Shown here piece after piece: positions 45,375 through 53,473 of a DNA stretch of 64,000 nucleotides. Every line of letters begins with the position of its first letter. Position 1 is the stretch's first letter. This stretch comes from Bacteroidales bacterium (GTDB lineage: Bacteria > Bacteroidota > Bacteroidia > Bacteroidales > WCHB1-69), in contig JAFZXM010000005.1 of the NCBI GenBank assembly GCA_017616775.1, forward strand, positions 1 to 64,000. The letters are read 5' to 3'. A model generated the notes under the pieces. The model ran no database searches. It had not been told where the DNA came from and saw only the letters and a program-made list of their open reading frames with translations. A program made the translations under genes and the position numbers.

Positions 45375-46175
45375 ATGAAATATCTGAAAACGCTGATTGT
45401 TATTAGCTTTTGCCTGCTTTGCAACAGGCCGGACACACATGCCCAAAAACTGCAGGAAAAAATATCAACCATTGATTCCGCTTCTTTATTCGTATATACT
45501 CAATTTGAATTTTCCTACAATATTCCTTTAGCCGACTTAAGGAAAGACTATAAGAATTTTCTTTCCGTAGGCACAGGCATTAATGTAAAAACCAAAAGCA
45601 ACTGGCTCGTCGGTTTCACATTCAATTACCAATTTGAAGGGAAAGTACGCACATCGGTTTTAGAACAAGAATTTAAACATTTGGTGCCCGAAGGTGCCAA
45701 TTATTTTATAGCCAACGACGGAACCGCCACCAATGAGATATCGGTAGACTACAGAGGCCTGCAATTTACGCTCATGGCAGGTAAAATATTTTGTTTTACA
45801 CCCAAATACCGCAACTCCGGATTAGTGCTGAAAGCAGGTATAGGGGTGCTGCAACATTATATGCACATTACCAATCCGAATAATAAAGTATTGTCACTCA
45901 ATGAAGAATACCGAAAAGGCTATGACAGACTCACCCTGGGATTTTCTTTATATCAATTTGTCGGATACCAACATCTCACCAAAAAGAATCTATTGTGCTT
46001 TTACGGCGGTGTGGAAATTGTTGAAAATTGGGCCAAACGACAACGTGCCTACGACTTCAGCCTTATGGGCAAAGATAACAACCGGTATTTTGAAAGCTTC
46101 ATAGGCTTCAAAGTAGGATGGATTATCCCTTTATACAAGCATCAACCATATAGAGTGTTTCAAACCAGATTCTAA
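45375..46175 (+). CDS. Probable outer-membrane beta-barrel protein, function unknown
   Basis: 266 residues with a signal peptide (about 1-23, ending T-H-A-Q). Many Tyr/Phe-rich strands and glycine turns (for example GFTFNYQFEGK and FIGFKVGWIIPLY) suggest a small barrel of 8 to 10 strands, similar in style to Bacteroidota outer-membrane proteins. The stop lies 2 nt before waaA, so both are likely one operon, which hints at lipopolysaccharide or outer-membrane biogenesis. No precise family recognised. Confidence 0.68.
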   Translation: MKYLKTLIVISFCLLCNRPDTHAQKLQEKISTIDSASLFVYTQFEFSYNIPLADLRKDYKNFLSVGTGINVKTKSNWLVGFTFNYQFEGKVRTSVLEQEFKHLVPEGANYFIANDGTATNEISVDYRGLQFTLMAGKIFCFTPKYRNSGLVLKAGIGVLQHYMHITNPNNKVLSLNEEYRKGYDRLTLGFSLYQFVGYQHLTKKNLLCFYGGVEIVENWAKRQRAYDFSLMGKDNNRYFESFIGFKVGWIIPLYKHQPYRVFQTRF

Positions 46176-46177
46176 AC

Positions 46178-47413
46178 ATGCGTGTTCTATATAATATTTT
46201 TATAGCATTATATATTTTTGCTGCCCAAATAATTGCATTGGGCAGCCCTAAAGCAAAACTATGGATTAAAGGACGCCGGGGACTCTTGAAAAAAATACGC
46301 TCACAAATGCATCCCGATGAAAAACGCATTTGGTTCCACTGCGCTTCTTTAGGGGAATTCGAACAAGGGCGCCCGCTCATGGAACGTATCAAACAAAGGC
46401 ATCCCGAATATAAAATTGTACTTACTTTTTTCTCTCCTTCGGGTTACGAAATACGAAAGAATTATGAATATGCCGACTATATATACTATCTTCCTTACGA
46501 CCTTCCCCTGCACGTCAAACATTTTCTCAATGCGGTGAATCCCGAAATGATATTTTTCATCAAATACGATTTTTGGTTCAATTATATACATCAAGCCCAT
46601 CAAAGGGGTATCCCTTTTTATTCCGTATCCTGCATTTTTCGCCCAGACCAAATCTATTTCCGCAGGGCAGGCAAATGGATGTTACAACAATTGAAACAAA
46701 TCACCCGCTTTTATGTACAGGACCAAACATCCCTGCAACTTTTGCAACAACATCAAATACCGCAAGCGGAAATAGCAGGAGACACCCGCTTTGACAGAGT
46801 GAGCGATATCATCCGTCAATCGCAAAAATTTCCTGATATCGAACATTTTTGCAATCATCAATTCACCCTGATATGCGGAAGCACTTGGTTGCCCGATGAA
46901 ATGCTGATAGCCAAATTATTTCACCAGCACCCCGATATCAAACTCATTATTGCTCCACATGAAATAGAAGAACAGCATATTTATGAACTGGAACATATGT
47001 TCATGAAATACAAAGTGCTGCGCTATACACAATCTGCTTCCGTCCTGCAATTGGAAGAATACAATATTATGATTATTGACACCATAGGCATGCTGAGCAG
47101 TATATATTATTATGGTAACATAGCCTATGTAGGCGGAGGATTCGGAAAAGGCATACACAATATTCTAGAAGCCGCCACTTACGGCAAACCCATATTATTC
47201 GGCCCTAAATATCATAAATTCAAAGAAGCCGCAGACTTAATCCAATTACAAGGAGCCTGCTCCTTTAATAAATATCAAGATTTGGAAAAACAATTCCTCC
47301 TATGGAAAAACAATCAGTCCGCCCTTATACAAGCAGGTGAAATTGCCGCCCGTTATGTCCGGCAAAACACCAAAGCCGCTGAATTGATATATAACAGTGT
47401 GTTTAACTGCTAA
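46178..47413 (+). CDS. waaA: 3-deoxy-D-manno-octulosonic acid (Kdo) transferase
   Basis: 411 residues. WaaA adds Kdo to lipid A precursor at the cytoplasmic face of the inner membrane. The N-terminal hydrophobic anchor (about 1-22), the catalytic HCASLGEFEQGRPLM block with its active-site Glu (about 54), FSPSGYEIRK, and later GDTRFDRV, GGGFGKGIHNILE and FGPKYHKF are all family hallmarks. It is convergent with the small gene at 47410 and their stop codons overlap. Confidence 0.94.
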   Translation: MRVLYNIFIALYIFAAQIIALGSPKAKLWIKGRRGLLKKIRSQMHPDEKRIWFHCASLGEFEQGRPLMERIKQRHPEYKIVLTFFSPSGYEIRKNYEYADYIYYLPYDLPLHVKHFLNAVNPEMIFFIKYDFWFNYIHQAHQRGIPFYSVSCIFRPDQIYFRRAGKWMLQQLKQITRFYVQDQTSLQLLQQHQIPQAEIAGDTRFDRVSDIIRQSQKFPDIEHFCNHQFTLICGSTWLPDEMLIAKLFHQHPDIKLIIAPHEIEEQHIYELEHMFMKYKVLRYTQSASVLQLEEYNIMIIDTIGMLSSIYYYGNIAYVGGGFGKGIHNILEAATYGKPILFGPKYHKFKEAADLIQLQGACSFNKYQDLEKQFLLWKNNQSALIQAGEIAARYVRQNTKAAELIYNSVFNC

Positions 47414-47781
47414 AAAAAGATTTCTTCAAGTAATTTTTCCCCGACTGTTTCTATCACTTGCAATGTATCCTGCACACTTCGGAAATACACTATGGACGAA
47501 GGGGCGTCCGTTTTCTCCGGAACAAACTTTCCGTTTCGGCAAACTATCGCATATTTGGATTCGCCCTTATTGCCCCAATCCGGATTCCATGATTGATTCA
47601 CATATTTGGCCACCGTGAGCAAATCGTTAATGGCTAACCATTTTTCTATATGCTGCCTGTCGGTACAATTGTTCCTGTCACTATACAATGTGGTTTGGTT
47701 GCATTTCACCTTACCGAACATGTCCAAAAAATACGCTTCCTTTTTAAAAAACAAAGCCTTTCTGATTTCATCAACAGTCAT
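47410..47781 (-). CDS. Small protein of unknown function
   Basis: 123 residues from the ATG at 47781; the frame is open for 48 nt more, but that part is hydrophobic and unlike a soluble protein start. The sequence has a well-mixed composition with an acidic, aromatic centre (YVNQSWNPDWGN) and a helical tail, which speaks for a real gene rather than chance. No family recognised; the pattern with W-N-P-D-W-G is reminiscent of small accessory proteins but I cannot name one. Its stop overlaps that of waaA on the other strand. Confidence 0.5.
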   Translation of the reverse strand: MTVDEIRKALFFKKEAYFLDMFGKVKCNQTTLYSDRNNCTDRQHIEKWLAINDLLTVAKYVNQSWNPDWGNKGESKYAIVCRNGKFVPEKTDAPSSIVYFRSVQDTLQVIETVGEKLLEEIFF

Positions 47782-47872
47782 TTTCGTCAACTTTAAAAAA
47801 AAACAGACAGGATTGTACAAAAATATCAACCCTGCCCCAAATTAAAAACCAATGAAAAAATTACAAAACAGC

Positions 47873-48127
47873 TTACGCCATTTTGTTTATCTTTATCATC
47901 AAACCGGATTTAAGGTTTGCTGCCTTGTTTTTATGAATAACTCCTTTTTTAGCTACCTTGTCTATTAAAGAAACCACTTTGGGCAAACATGATTTAGCTT
48001 CGTTTACATCACGCTCTCCCCTGAGTTTTTTAATTGCATTACGCATGGTTTTACCCCAATATCTGTTTTCCAAACGTCTTTTTTCGTTTTGTCTGATTCT
48101 TTTGAATTGCGACTTATGATTTGCCAT
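47873..48127 (-). CDS. rpsT: 30S ribosomal protein bS20
   Basis: 84 residues, basic and helical. It starts [10 protein letters not shown] and has the conserved R-N-A-I-K-K-L and [14 protein letters not shown] segments. bS20 binds 16S rRNA early in 30S assembly. Single gene with its own promoter 46 nt upstream. There is no Shine-Dalgarno close to the ATG. Confidence 0.96.
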   Translation of the reverse strand: MANHKSQFKRIRQNEKRRLENRYWGKTMRNAIKKLRGERDVNEAKSCLPKVVSLIDKVAKKGVIHKNKAANLKSGLMIKINKMA

Positions 48128-48173
48128 TCTTCTATATTTTTTTCCTTTATTTACTGCTTAAAATTTCAGTTGG

Positions 48174-48181
48174 CAAAGGTA
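48174..48181 (-). promoter_or_regulatory. -7 promoter element of rpsT
   Basis: The minus strand reads TACCTTTG, matching TAnnTTTG, 46 nt upstream of the rpsT start. Confidence 0.65.
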
Positions 48182-48377
48182 CAATTTTTTTTAATACAAA
48201 TTGCCGTTTTGAACAAATTTATCTTTAATATATCAAAGTACTGTAAATTAATTTGATACAAATTTCCAACAATATGGTTTTAAATATTTATCAACAATTT
48301 CATATTCATAAATACCTTTTTCCGCCCGCATTTTTTACTGGAATTTCAAGAAAACGAAACCCAACCGGATACAAAAA

Positions 48378-50354
48378 CTACTTTTCAATTATCTCCCTGT
48401 GATTTTTCAAGATAATTTTGGCGGTGCCTTTTTTGCCGGAAAATTCAAACATGGACATGGCATACCATCCCTTGTAATCCGGTGCCCAATAGCGGATACC
48501 GGCCATACCGTGGGTTTTCCCCCAGGATATCACGTCGGCATAGATATCGGCCTGCCCCTGCTGGCTGTGCTGATAACCTCTCACCTTTTTGTTCCATCCT
48601 GCAAAAGGACCGTCCATTTTGCCCGAAGGATAAGAAAATTCGCCGACAAACACCGGAAGTCCGCATTTTTCGTTGATTTTTGAGATTGTTTTTTTCAGCA
48701 GCTTCTTCTTGTTCACCGACATGGACGGAGCACTGGGATAATAGCTGATACCGGCTGTTTCCATAACATATCCGTTTTGCTTCATATAATTGAAAAAATC
48801 CACACTGCATTTGGGCGGAAACACAACGGTGGCAATATGGGTTGAAAATTTCACACCGGAAGCATCCATTCCCAATTTTTCATAGGCGCTTAATATGCCT
48901 CTTTTCACGGCAGCGTATGCTTTGGCATCATATTGCCATACATTCCGTTTGAGCCATCCGCGGGCAAATACCGGAGCGGTATATTTCTTCAAATTTCCCG
49001 CCTTTTTCAATTTGGGATTCACAGCCGTTTCCAGCCCCATGCTGATGCCGGCAAAACCGAAATTGGCTTCATTGCCCAAATTCCAATTGTTGACGGTGCA
49101 ACCCGTATTCAAAACGGCCTCACCTATAAAAGCTCCATAGGCTTCCAGCACCGTACATATTTCATCAAGGGTCAGCTCCGACCATTCTTTTCCGTTTTGC
49201 AGGGCATATATTTCGGGATATTCTTCAAAACGCGGCGCCTGCTGCTTGTCCATATCCATATAAGTATAGGCACACATGATTTCCGGATTGATGGGAATAT
49301 CCAAATCCGCTGCAATCCGGCACAATCTGATTCCCTGATCAAAGGTGTGTACATTGGCATTTTCGTCCGGCTTGCCGTCGGTAACATCCTTTTCGGTGAC
49401 ATGACGTTTGGTGGCTATCCTCACATACATTTCCGTTGAGCCGAGGTCGCGGTATATCTGCTGCAATTCCTCAGGAGTAGCCGCCGTTCTGTCGCCTACC
49501 GCAAAAGTGTATCCGTTTGCAAATTGATTCAACGAAAAAGGACTCAGCGAAAGGGCAACACGAAAAGCTTTGTTATTTTCCTCTTCATTGGCCTTTTCTG
49601 TTCCGTTGGCTTTTTCTGTTTTGCCGCTGACAGCGGCAGGACCGGCCACCCTGTTGCCGGACAGAACAAACTGCAAGCCATACAATCGGGATACACCTTG
49701 TGACAATACCTCACAACGGGTATTCTTCTCCGCTCCGTCTATATCGGCATAGCCGACAAATTCCATCTTGTCGCCCATACGGACTGTTATGCCTTGAGGA
49801 GCCGACGGAGAAGATAAAAACGCACCTTCGGGCACAGACACCATATCTTGATAACGGATTTCGCTGACACGGCCTCCCTCATCACACACCATCTTAACGG
49901 ATGACACCTTTCCGTTTTGACGGGCTGTCATCAAATAGGTACCTGCATTGGCAACAGAGACACTAAAACGATGTGTTCCCGATTGCAGCCTGCATTTTGC
50001 AGAGGCCACAACACGGCCGCTCATATCGGATACGGACAACACCGCCTCCCCCGCATATGCTACCGTCAAACACACGTCGGTAACGGTGTTGAACGGATTA
50101 GGCGTGTTTTGTAACAACTGCACGGAAGCCGCAGACATCATGTCGTCTGCCCCGGCGGTATACTGTACGGTAAATGCCGTATCCGGCCAAAAAACGGTCT
50201 TGTTCCATCCTTGCGTATGATTGACAACAAGCACCCTGTTCAACTGAATATAGTTGCCCGAATCATCATACCCCGTAAATGACATGGTTACACTTTGCGA
50301 TACTGCACAAAAGCACATTATTGCCAATTGAAAACCTATTAAAAATCTTTTCAT
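48378..50354 (-). CDS. Secreted glycosidase-like protein with an N-terminal sorting-type domain
   Basis: 658 residues. A signal peptide (about 1-19) is followed at about 78-155 by a beta-sandwich very like a T9SS type A sorting domain (LLQNTPNPFNTVTDV, VLSVSDMSGRVV, YLMTARQNGK). After an Asn/Glu/Lys-rich linker with a short repeat (K-T-E-K-A-N, then T-E-K-A-N) comes a C-terminal TIM-barrel-like region (about 270-658). It has Glu429 in NWNLGNEANFG and Glu572 in VFVGEFSYP, the two positions of a clan GH-A retaining glycosidase; GH53 (galactanase) is the nearest style. The sorting-type domain is usually at the C-terminus, so its place here is odd. An AraC regulator is transcribed divergently. 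Confidence 0.72.
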   Translation of the reverse strand: MKRFLIGFQLAIMCFCAVSQSVTMSFTGYDDSGNYIQLNRVLVVNHTQGWNKTVFWPDTAFTVQYTAGADDMMSAASVQLLQNTPNPFNTVTDVCLTVAYAGEAVLSVSDMSGRVVASAKCRLQSGTHRFSVSVANAGTYLMTARQNGKVSSVKMVCDEGGRVSEIRYQDMVSVPEGAFLSSPSAPQGITVRMGDKMEFVGYADIDGAEKNTRCEVLSQGVSRLYGLQFVLSGNRVAGPAAVSGKTEKANGTEKANEEENNKAFRVALSLSPFSLNQFANGYTFAVGDRTAATPEELQQIYRDLGSTEMYVRIATKRHVTEKDVTDGKPDENANVHTFDQGIRLCRIAADLDIPINPEIMCAYTYMDMDKQQAPRFEEYPEIYALQNGKEWSELTLDEICTVLEAYGAFIGEAVLNTGCTVNNWNLGNEANFGFAGISMGLETAVNPKLKKAGNLKKYTAPVFARGWLKRNVWQYDAKAYAAVKRGILSAYEKLGMDASGVKFSTHIATVVFPPKCSVDFFNYMKQNGYVMETAGISYYPSAPSMSVNKKKLLKKTISKINEKCGLPVFVGEFSYPSGKMDGPFAGWNKKVRGYQHSQQGQADIYADVISWGKTHGMAGIRYWAPDYKGWYAMSMFEFSGKKGTAKIILKNHREIIEK

Positions 50355-50367
50355 ACACTCATTTTAA

Positions 50368-50417
50368 GGACTTCTGATTTTAACCCATTCCGTCTGTCTT
50401 CAAATTTTGCGAAGTCC
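50368..50417. promoter_or_regulatory. Inverted repeat in the leader of the glycosidase gene
   Basis: GGACTTC (50368-50374) and GAAGTCC (50411-50417) are exact inverted copies 36 nt apart, between the probable promoter and start of the minus-strand glycosidase gene and across from the AraC gene. A two-site operator is possible. Confidence 0.35.
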
Positions 50418-50447
50418 GTTAAAACAAAACCCGAAAAACAGATTTTG

Positions 50448-50455
50448 CAAAAATA
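50448..50455 (-). promoter_or_regulatory. -7 promoter element of the glycosidase gene
   Basis: The minus strand reads TATTTTTG, matching TAnnTTTG, 93 nt upstream of the start at 50354. Confidence 0.45.
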
Positions 50456-50588
50456 CTGTTTTCTCCGCTGCCCGCATTGTTGTATTTTTCATTAATATTG
50501 TTCTGTTTTGTACTTTTTATCATTATTATCGGCTGATTATTGTTCAAATTTCTTTTTCTGATTGTATCACACGCATTCAAAAAAGCAG

Positions 50589-50596
50589 TATATTTG
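50589..50596 (+). promoter_or_regulatory. -7 promoter element of the AraC-type regulator gene
   Basis: TATATTTG matches TAnnTTTG, 25 nt before the ATG at 50622. Confidence 0.55.
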
Positions 50597-50621
50597 CATT
50601 TGATTTTTATGCACAACATTC

Positions 50622-51500
50622 ATGAACGGACCATTGTTATTGAAGGATTTGCCCATATTGCGGGATATTGACAACAAGAGCGACCAAATTGCTCTCGGCA
50701 ACGAATTGCAACTGACCATGATTAAAGGAAAGTCCAAGCTTTTGCCGGAATGTTTTCAAACGGCCGCCTACGCTCTCAATCTTCATATCCGCGGCAAATG
50801 GACAGCCCGTATCAACCATCAAAAATACAAAATTGAAGCTCCCTGTGTTTCTTCCATACTCATCAATCAGGCCGTAAGCCTGATGGAAGCGAGCCACGAC
50901 ACCATACAATATGTATTGGGATTCACCCCGAAATTTGCCGAAGACCTTCACCTCAATTTACCGGGAACCGCACACGCAAGGGCATATATGCGACCCATTC
51001 TGCCTTTGACGAAGCAACAGATGCGAGTGATTGCACATTATTTCAGTCTGTTACGCGAAATCATAATGACAGAAAACGCCACCAATGCGCGTGAGATTGC
51101 CCTGGATTTGGTCCGCTCCATGATACATTATATTTACGGGCTCTACAATCCGGCTTTCCAACAGCTCTATTCTCTCTCCCGTTCCGAAGAATTGGCGGGA
51201 AAATTTCTTGCCTTGGTGGAACTGCACAGCCACGAGCATCACCACATCGACTGGTATGCCGACGAATTGTGCCTCACCCCAAAATATGTTGCCAATACGG
51301 TGAAACGTATCACCGGCAGAACTGCCGGCAACTGCATCAACGAGAACCTGATCCGACAAGCGGAATTATTATTGCACACCACCACTCTTTCCATACAACA
51401 AATTGCCGACAGACTCGGATTTTGCAACCAAAGCCATTTCGGCACCTTCTTCCGCAGATATAAAGGCATGAGTCCGCGGGAATATAGAGAAGGGAAATAA
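50622..51500 (+). CDS. AraC-family transcriptional regulator
   Basis: 292 residues. The C-terminal 100 residues form the two helix-turn-helix units of AraC proteins: DELCLTPKYVANTVKRITGRT and TLSIQQIADRLGFCNQSHFGTFFRRYKGMSPREYRE, the latter a very clear signature. The N-terminal 180 residues are a possible cupin-like sensor followed by helices. It lies back to back with the glycosidase gene, so it probably controls that gene in response to a sugar or related ligand. No membrane segment. Confidence 0.9.
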   Translation: MNGPLLLKDLPILRDIDNKSDQIALGNELQLTMIKGKSKLLPECFQTAAYALNLHIRGKWTARINHQKYKIEAPCVSSILINQAVSLMEASHDTIQYVLGFTPKFAEDLHLNLPGTAHARAYMRPILPLTKQQMRVIAHYFSLLREIIMTENATNAREIALDLVRSMIHYIYGLYNPAFQQLYSLSRSEELAGKFLALVELHSHEHHHIDWYADELCLTPKYVANTVKRITGRTAGNCINENLIRQAELLLHTTTLSIQQIADRLGFCNQSHFGTFFRRYKGMSPREYREGK

Positions 51501-51538
51501 AAAAAATACAATATCCCAATCTATATTTATATTTTGAC

Positions 51539-51546
51539 TAATTTTG
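51539..51546 (+). promoter_or_regulatory. -7 promoter element of the ZIP transporter gene
   Basis: TAATTTTG matches TAnnTTTG, 95 nt before the ATG at 51642, leaving a leader of about 90 nt. Confidence 0.5.
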
Positions 51547-51641
51547 CAGATAATAATACTTAGCCGTAGTACTTATTTAACATCTTCATTATCTTCTGTT
51601 ATATATAAAGATTGAACCAACATTTGAATTAAAATACTAAC

Positions 51642-52424
51642 ATGACAACAACACTCATCATAGGCTTGACGATACCGTTATTGGGCACAATGCTTGGTTC
51701 TGCATTCGTGTTTTTCATGAAAGGCGACATGCCGGAACGCCTGCAAAAGGCTTTGCTCGGTTTTGCATCAGGCGTAATGGTGGCAGCATCGGTATGGTCA
51801 CTATTGATACCTGCGATAGACATGGGCATCAACAACGGCAAATGGGCTGTATTACCGGCTGCTGTCGGATTCTTGTCGGGCATGGGATTTTTGCTTCTCA
51901 TTGATGAACTGACGCCGCATCTTCACCCCGGCACTACCCATCCTGAAGGTCTTCGCTCTCACCTTTCCAAAACCGCCATGTTAGCACTTGCCGTCACTAT
52001 CCACAATCTGCCCGAAGGAATGGCTGTCGGTGTGGTATTTGCCGGTACAGAAAATGATACATCTTATATTTCAATAGCCGGAGCTATTGCCGTTTCGATA
52101 GGTATTGCCATACAAAATATTCCCGAAGGGGCTATCATCTCCATGCCGATGCGTGCCGCCGGCAACAGCCGATGGCGGTCGTTTTTGATAGGGTCACTGA
52201 GCGGAGCGGTAGAACCGGTCGGTGCCCTTGCCGTAGTGTTGTTGGCATCACTTTTTATACCCATTCTGCCCTATATGCTGAGTTTTGCTGCAGGAGCCAT
52301 GCTTTACGTTGTAGTAGAGGAATTGATTCCCGAAGCCTCAAGAGGACAACACTACAATATCAGCACCATCGGTTTTGGGATAGGCTTTGTACTGATGATG
52401 CTGCTTGATGTACTGTTAGGATAA
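51642..52424 (+). CDS. ZIP family divalent-metal transporter
   Basis: 260 residues with eight hydrophobic helices. The ZIP signature is present: HNLPEGMAVG in helix 4 and IQNIPEGAIISMPMR in helix 5, which form the binuclear metal site, plus a His-rich loop (LTPHLHPGTTHPEG) between helices 3 and 4. It should import zinc, or possibly iron or manganese, through the inner membrane. Single gene, with a weak hairpin after it. A gap of 225 nt follows. Confidence 0.92.
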   Translation: MTTTLIIGLTIPLLGTMLGSAFVFFMKGDMPERLQKALLGFASGVMVAASVWSLLIPAIDMGINNGKWAVLPAAVGFLSGMGFLLLIDELTPHLHPGTTHPEGLRSHLSKTAMLALAVTIHNLPEGMAVGVVFAGTENDTSYISIAGAIAVSIGIAIQNIPEGAIISMPMRAAGNSRWRSFLIGSLSGAVEPVGALAVVLLASLFIPILPYMLSFAAGAMLYVVVEELIPEASRGQHYNISTIGFGIGFVLMMLLDVLLG

Positions 52425-52441
52425 ACAAATTATTGTTATAC

Positions 52442-52467
52442 AAATGGCTGTTGTTATGCCATTTTAC
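52442..52467 (+). terminator. Weak terminator after the ZIP gene
   Basis: AAATGGC (52442-52448) pairs with GCCATTT (52458-52464) over a 9-nt loop, followed by only TACAC; the T-run is short. Confidence 0.4.
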
Positions 52468-52616
52468 ACATTCAAACATTAATATTCATAATCAATCAAT
52501 TACATAAAAAATAGCTTTTTTTTGCATTTTCCCCCTAATTCAGCATCCCCTAAAACAATTATTTTTTGGGTTAAAAATACCTACAAATTGCTATTCTGCC
52601 ATCCATAGGATATGTC

Positions 52617-52624
52617 TATCTTTG
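52617..52624 (+). promoter_or_regulatory. -7 promoter element of the methyltransferase gene
   Basis: TATCTTTG matches TAnnTTTG, 25 nt before the ATG at 52650. Confidence 0.65.
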
Positions 52625-52649
52625 CAACATCATTTGATTTTGAAAAGAT

Positions 52650-53306
52650 ATGAAAACAGAAGAACAATTCAAAGCACTTTCCGTAAACGAGTTTACCCGT
52701 GCCGCCGACCGCTACGAAACAGAACATGCAGGCGTTTATAACATTTGTAAAAAGGACTATCCTGACATACTTGAAGAAGTGAAAAAGGAGCCTTTTAAAA
52801 CCCTGCTGGATGCAGGTTGCGGCACCGCACCCATGTTATCGCTACTGACAAAAGATTTTCCCGACAAACAGTTCACTGGCATTGACATTACCCCAAAAAT
52901 GATAGCGGTTGCCAAAGCAAAACGACTTCCCAACACTACTTTTATCTGCGGTGATTGCGAAAATTTGCCCTTTGACGATGCATCATTCGACGTGATAATT
53001 TGTTCTCAAAGTTTTCACCACTACCCCAACCCCAAAAACTTTTTGCAAAGCGCCAACCGATGTTTAACGCCTCGCGGACGGTTGATATTACGGGACATGA
53101 CCATGAAAAACCCCATTGTCCACTGGTTTGTCAACAATTTGGAATTGCCTTTGCTGAACAAGTTCGGCTACGGGGATGTACATTGCTACAACCAAACAGA
53201 ACTGCAAACCCTTTGCGACCAAACACAACTTACGCTGGAACGATTTGAACAGCGTAAAGGGATGAAACTGCATGCCGTCATCAGAAAAAACACATCAGTT
53301 CTGTAG
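52650..53306 (+). CDS. Class I SAM-dependent methyltransferase
   Basis: 218 residues. All motifs of the Methyltransf_11/25 group are visible: LLDAGCGTAPM (about 51-61), the acidic residue after strand 2 in FTGIDIT, GDCENLPFDDASFD and the post-motif FHHYPNP. It resembles UbiE/UbiG-type or small-molecule methyltransferases; the substrate cannot be told. Single gene between a ZIP transporter and a helicase, each with its own promoter. Confidence 0.9.
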   Translation: MKTEEQFKALSVNEFTRAADRYETEHAGVYNICKKDYPDILEEVKKEPFKTLLDAGCGTAPMLSLLTKDFPDKQFTGIDITPKMIAVAKAKRLPNTTFICGDCENLPFDDASFDVIICSQSFHHYPNPKNFLQSANRCLTPRGRLILRDMTMKNPIVHWFVNNLELPLLNKFGYGDVHCYNQTELQTLCDQTQLTLERFEQRKGMKLHAVIRKNTSVL

Positions 53307-53445
53307 CAAAAACAGCTGACAATATATAATTTTACGACTGACCTTACGGGTTTGCTCCACTAATGCAAAGATTGCTCATTATCCTATTGAATGATAAATT
53401 TAACAACAAGTAAAAAACACTCAATATCCCTATCATTTTTTTTTA

Positions 53446-53453
53446 TAACTTTG
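53446..53453 (+). promoter_or_regulatory. -7 promoter element of the helicase gene
   Basis: TAACTTTG matches TAnnTTTG, 20 nt before the ATG at 53474. Confidence 0.6.
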
Positions 53454-53473
53454 CTTGCTGAAGCAATTGATAT

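Noticed and set aside
51547-51641. Metal riboswitch in the leader of the ZIP gene
   Set aside because: The roughly 90-nt leader has only short imperfect inverted repeats and no known riboswitch core that I could recognise.
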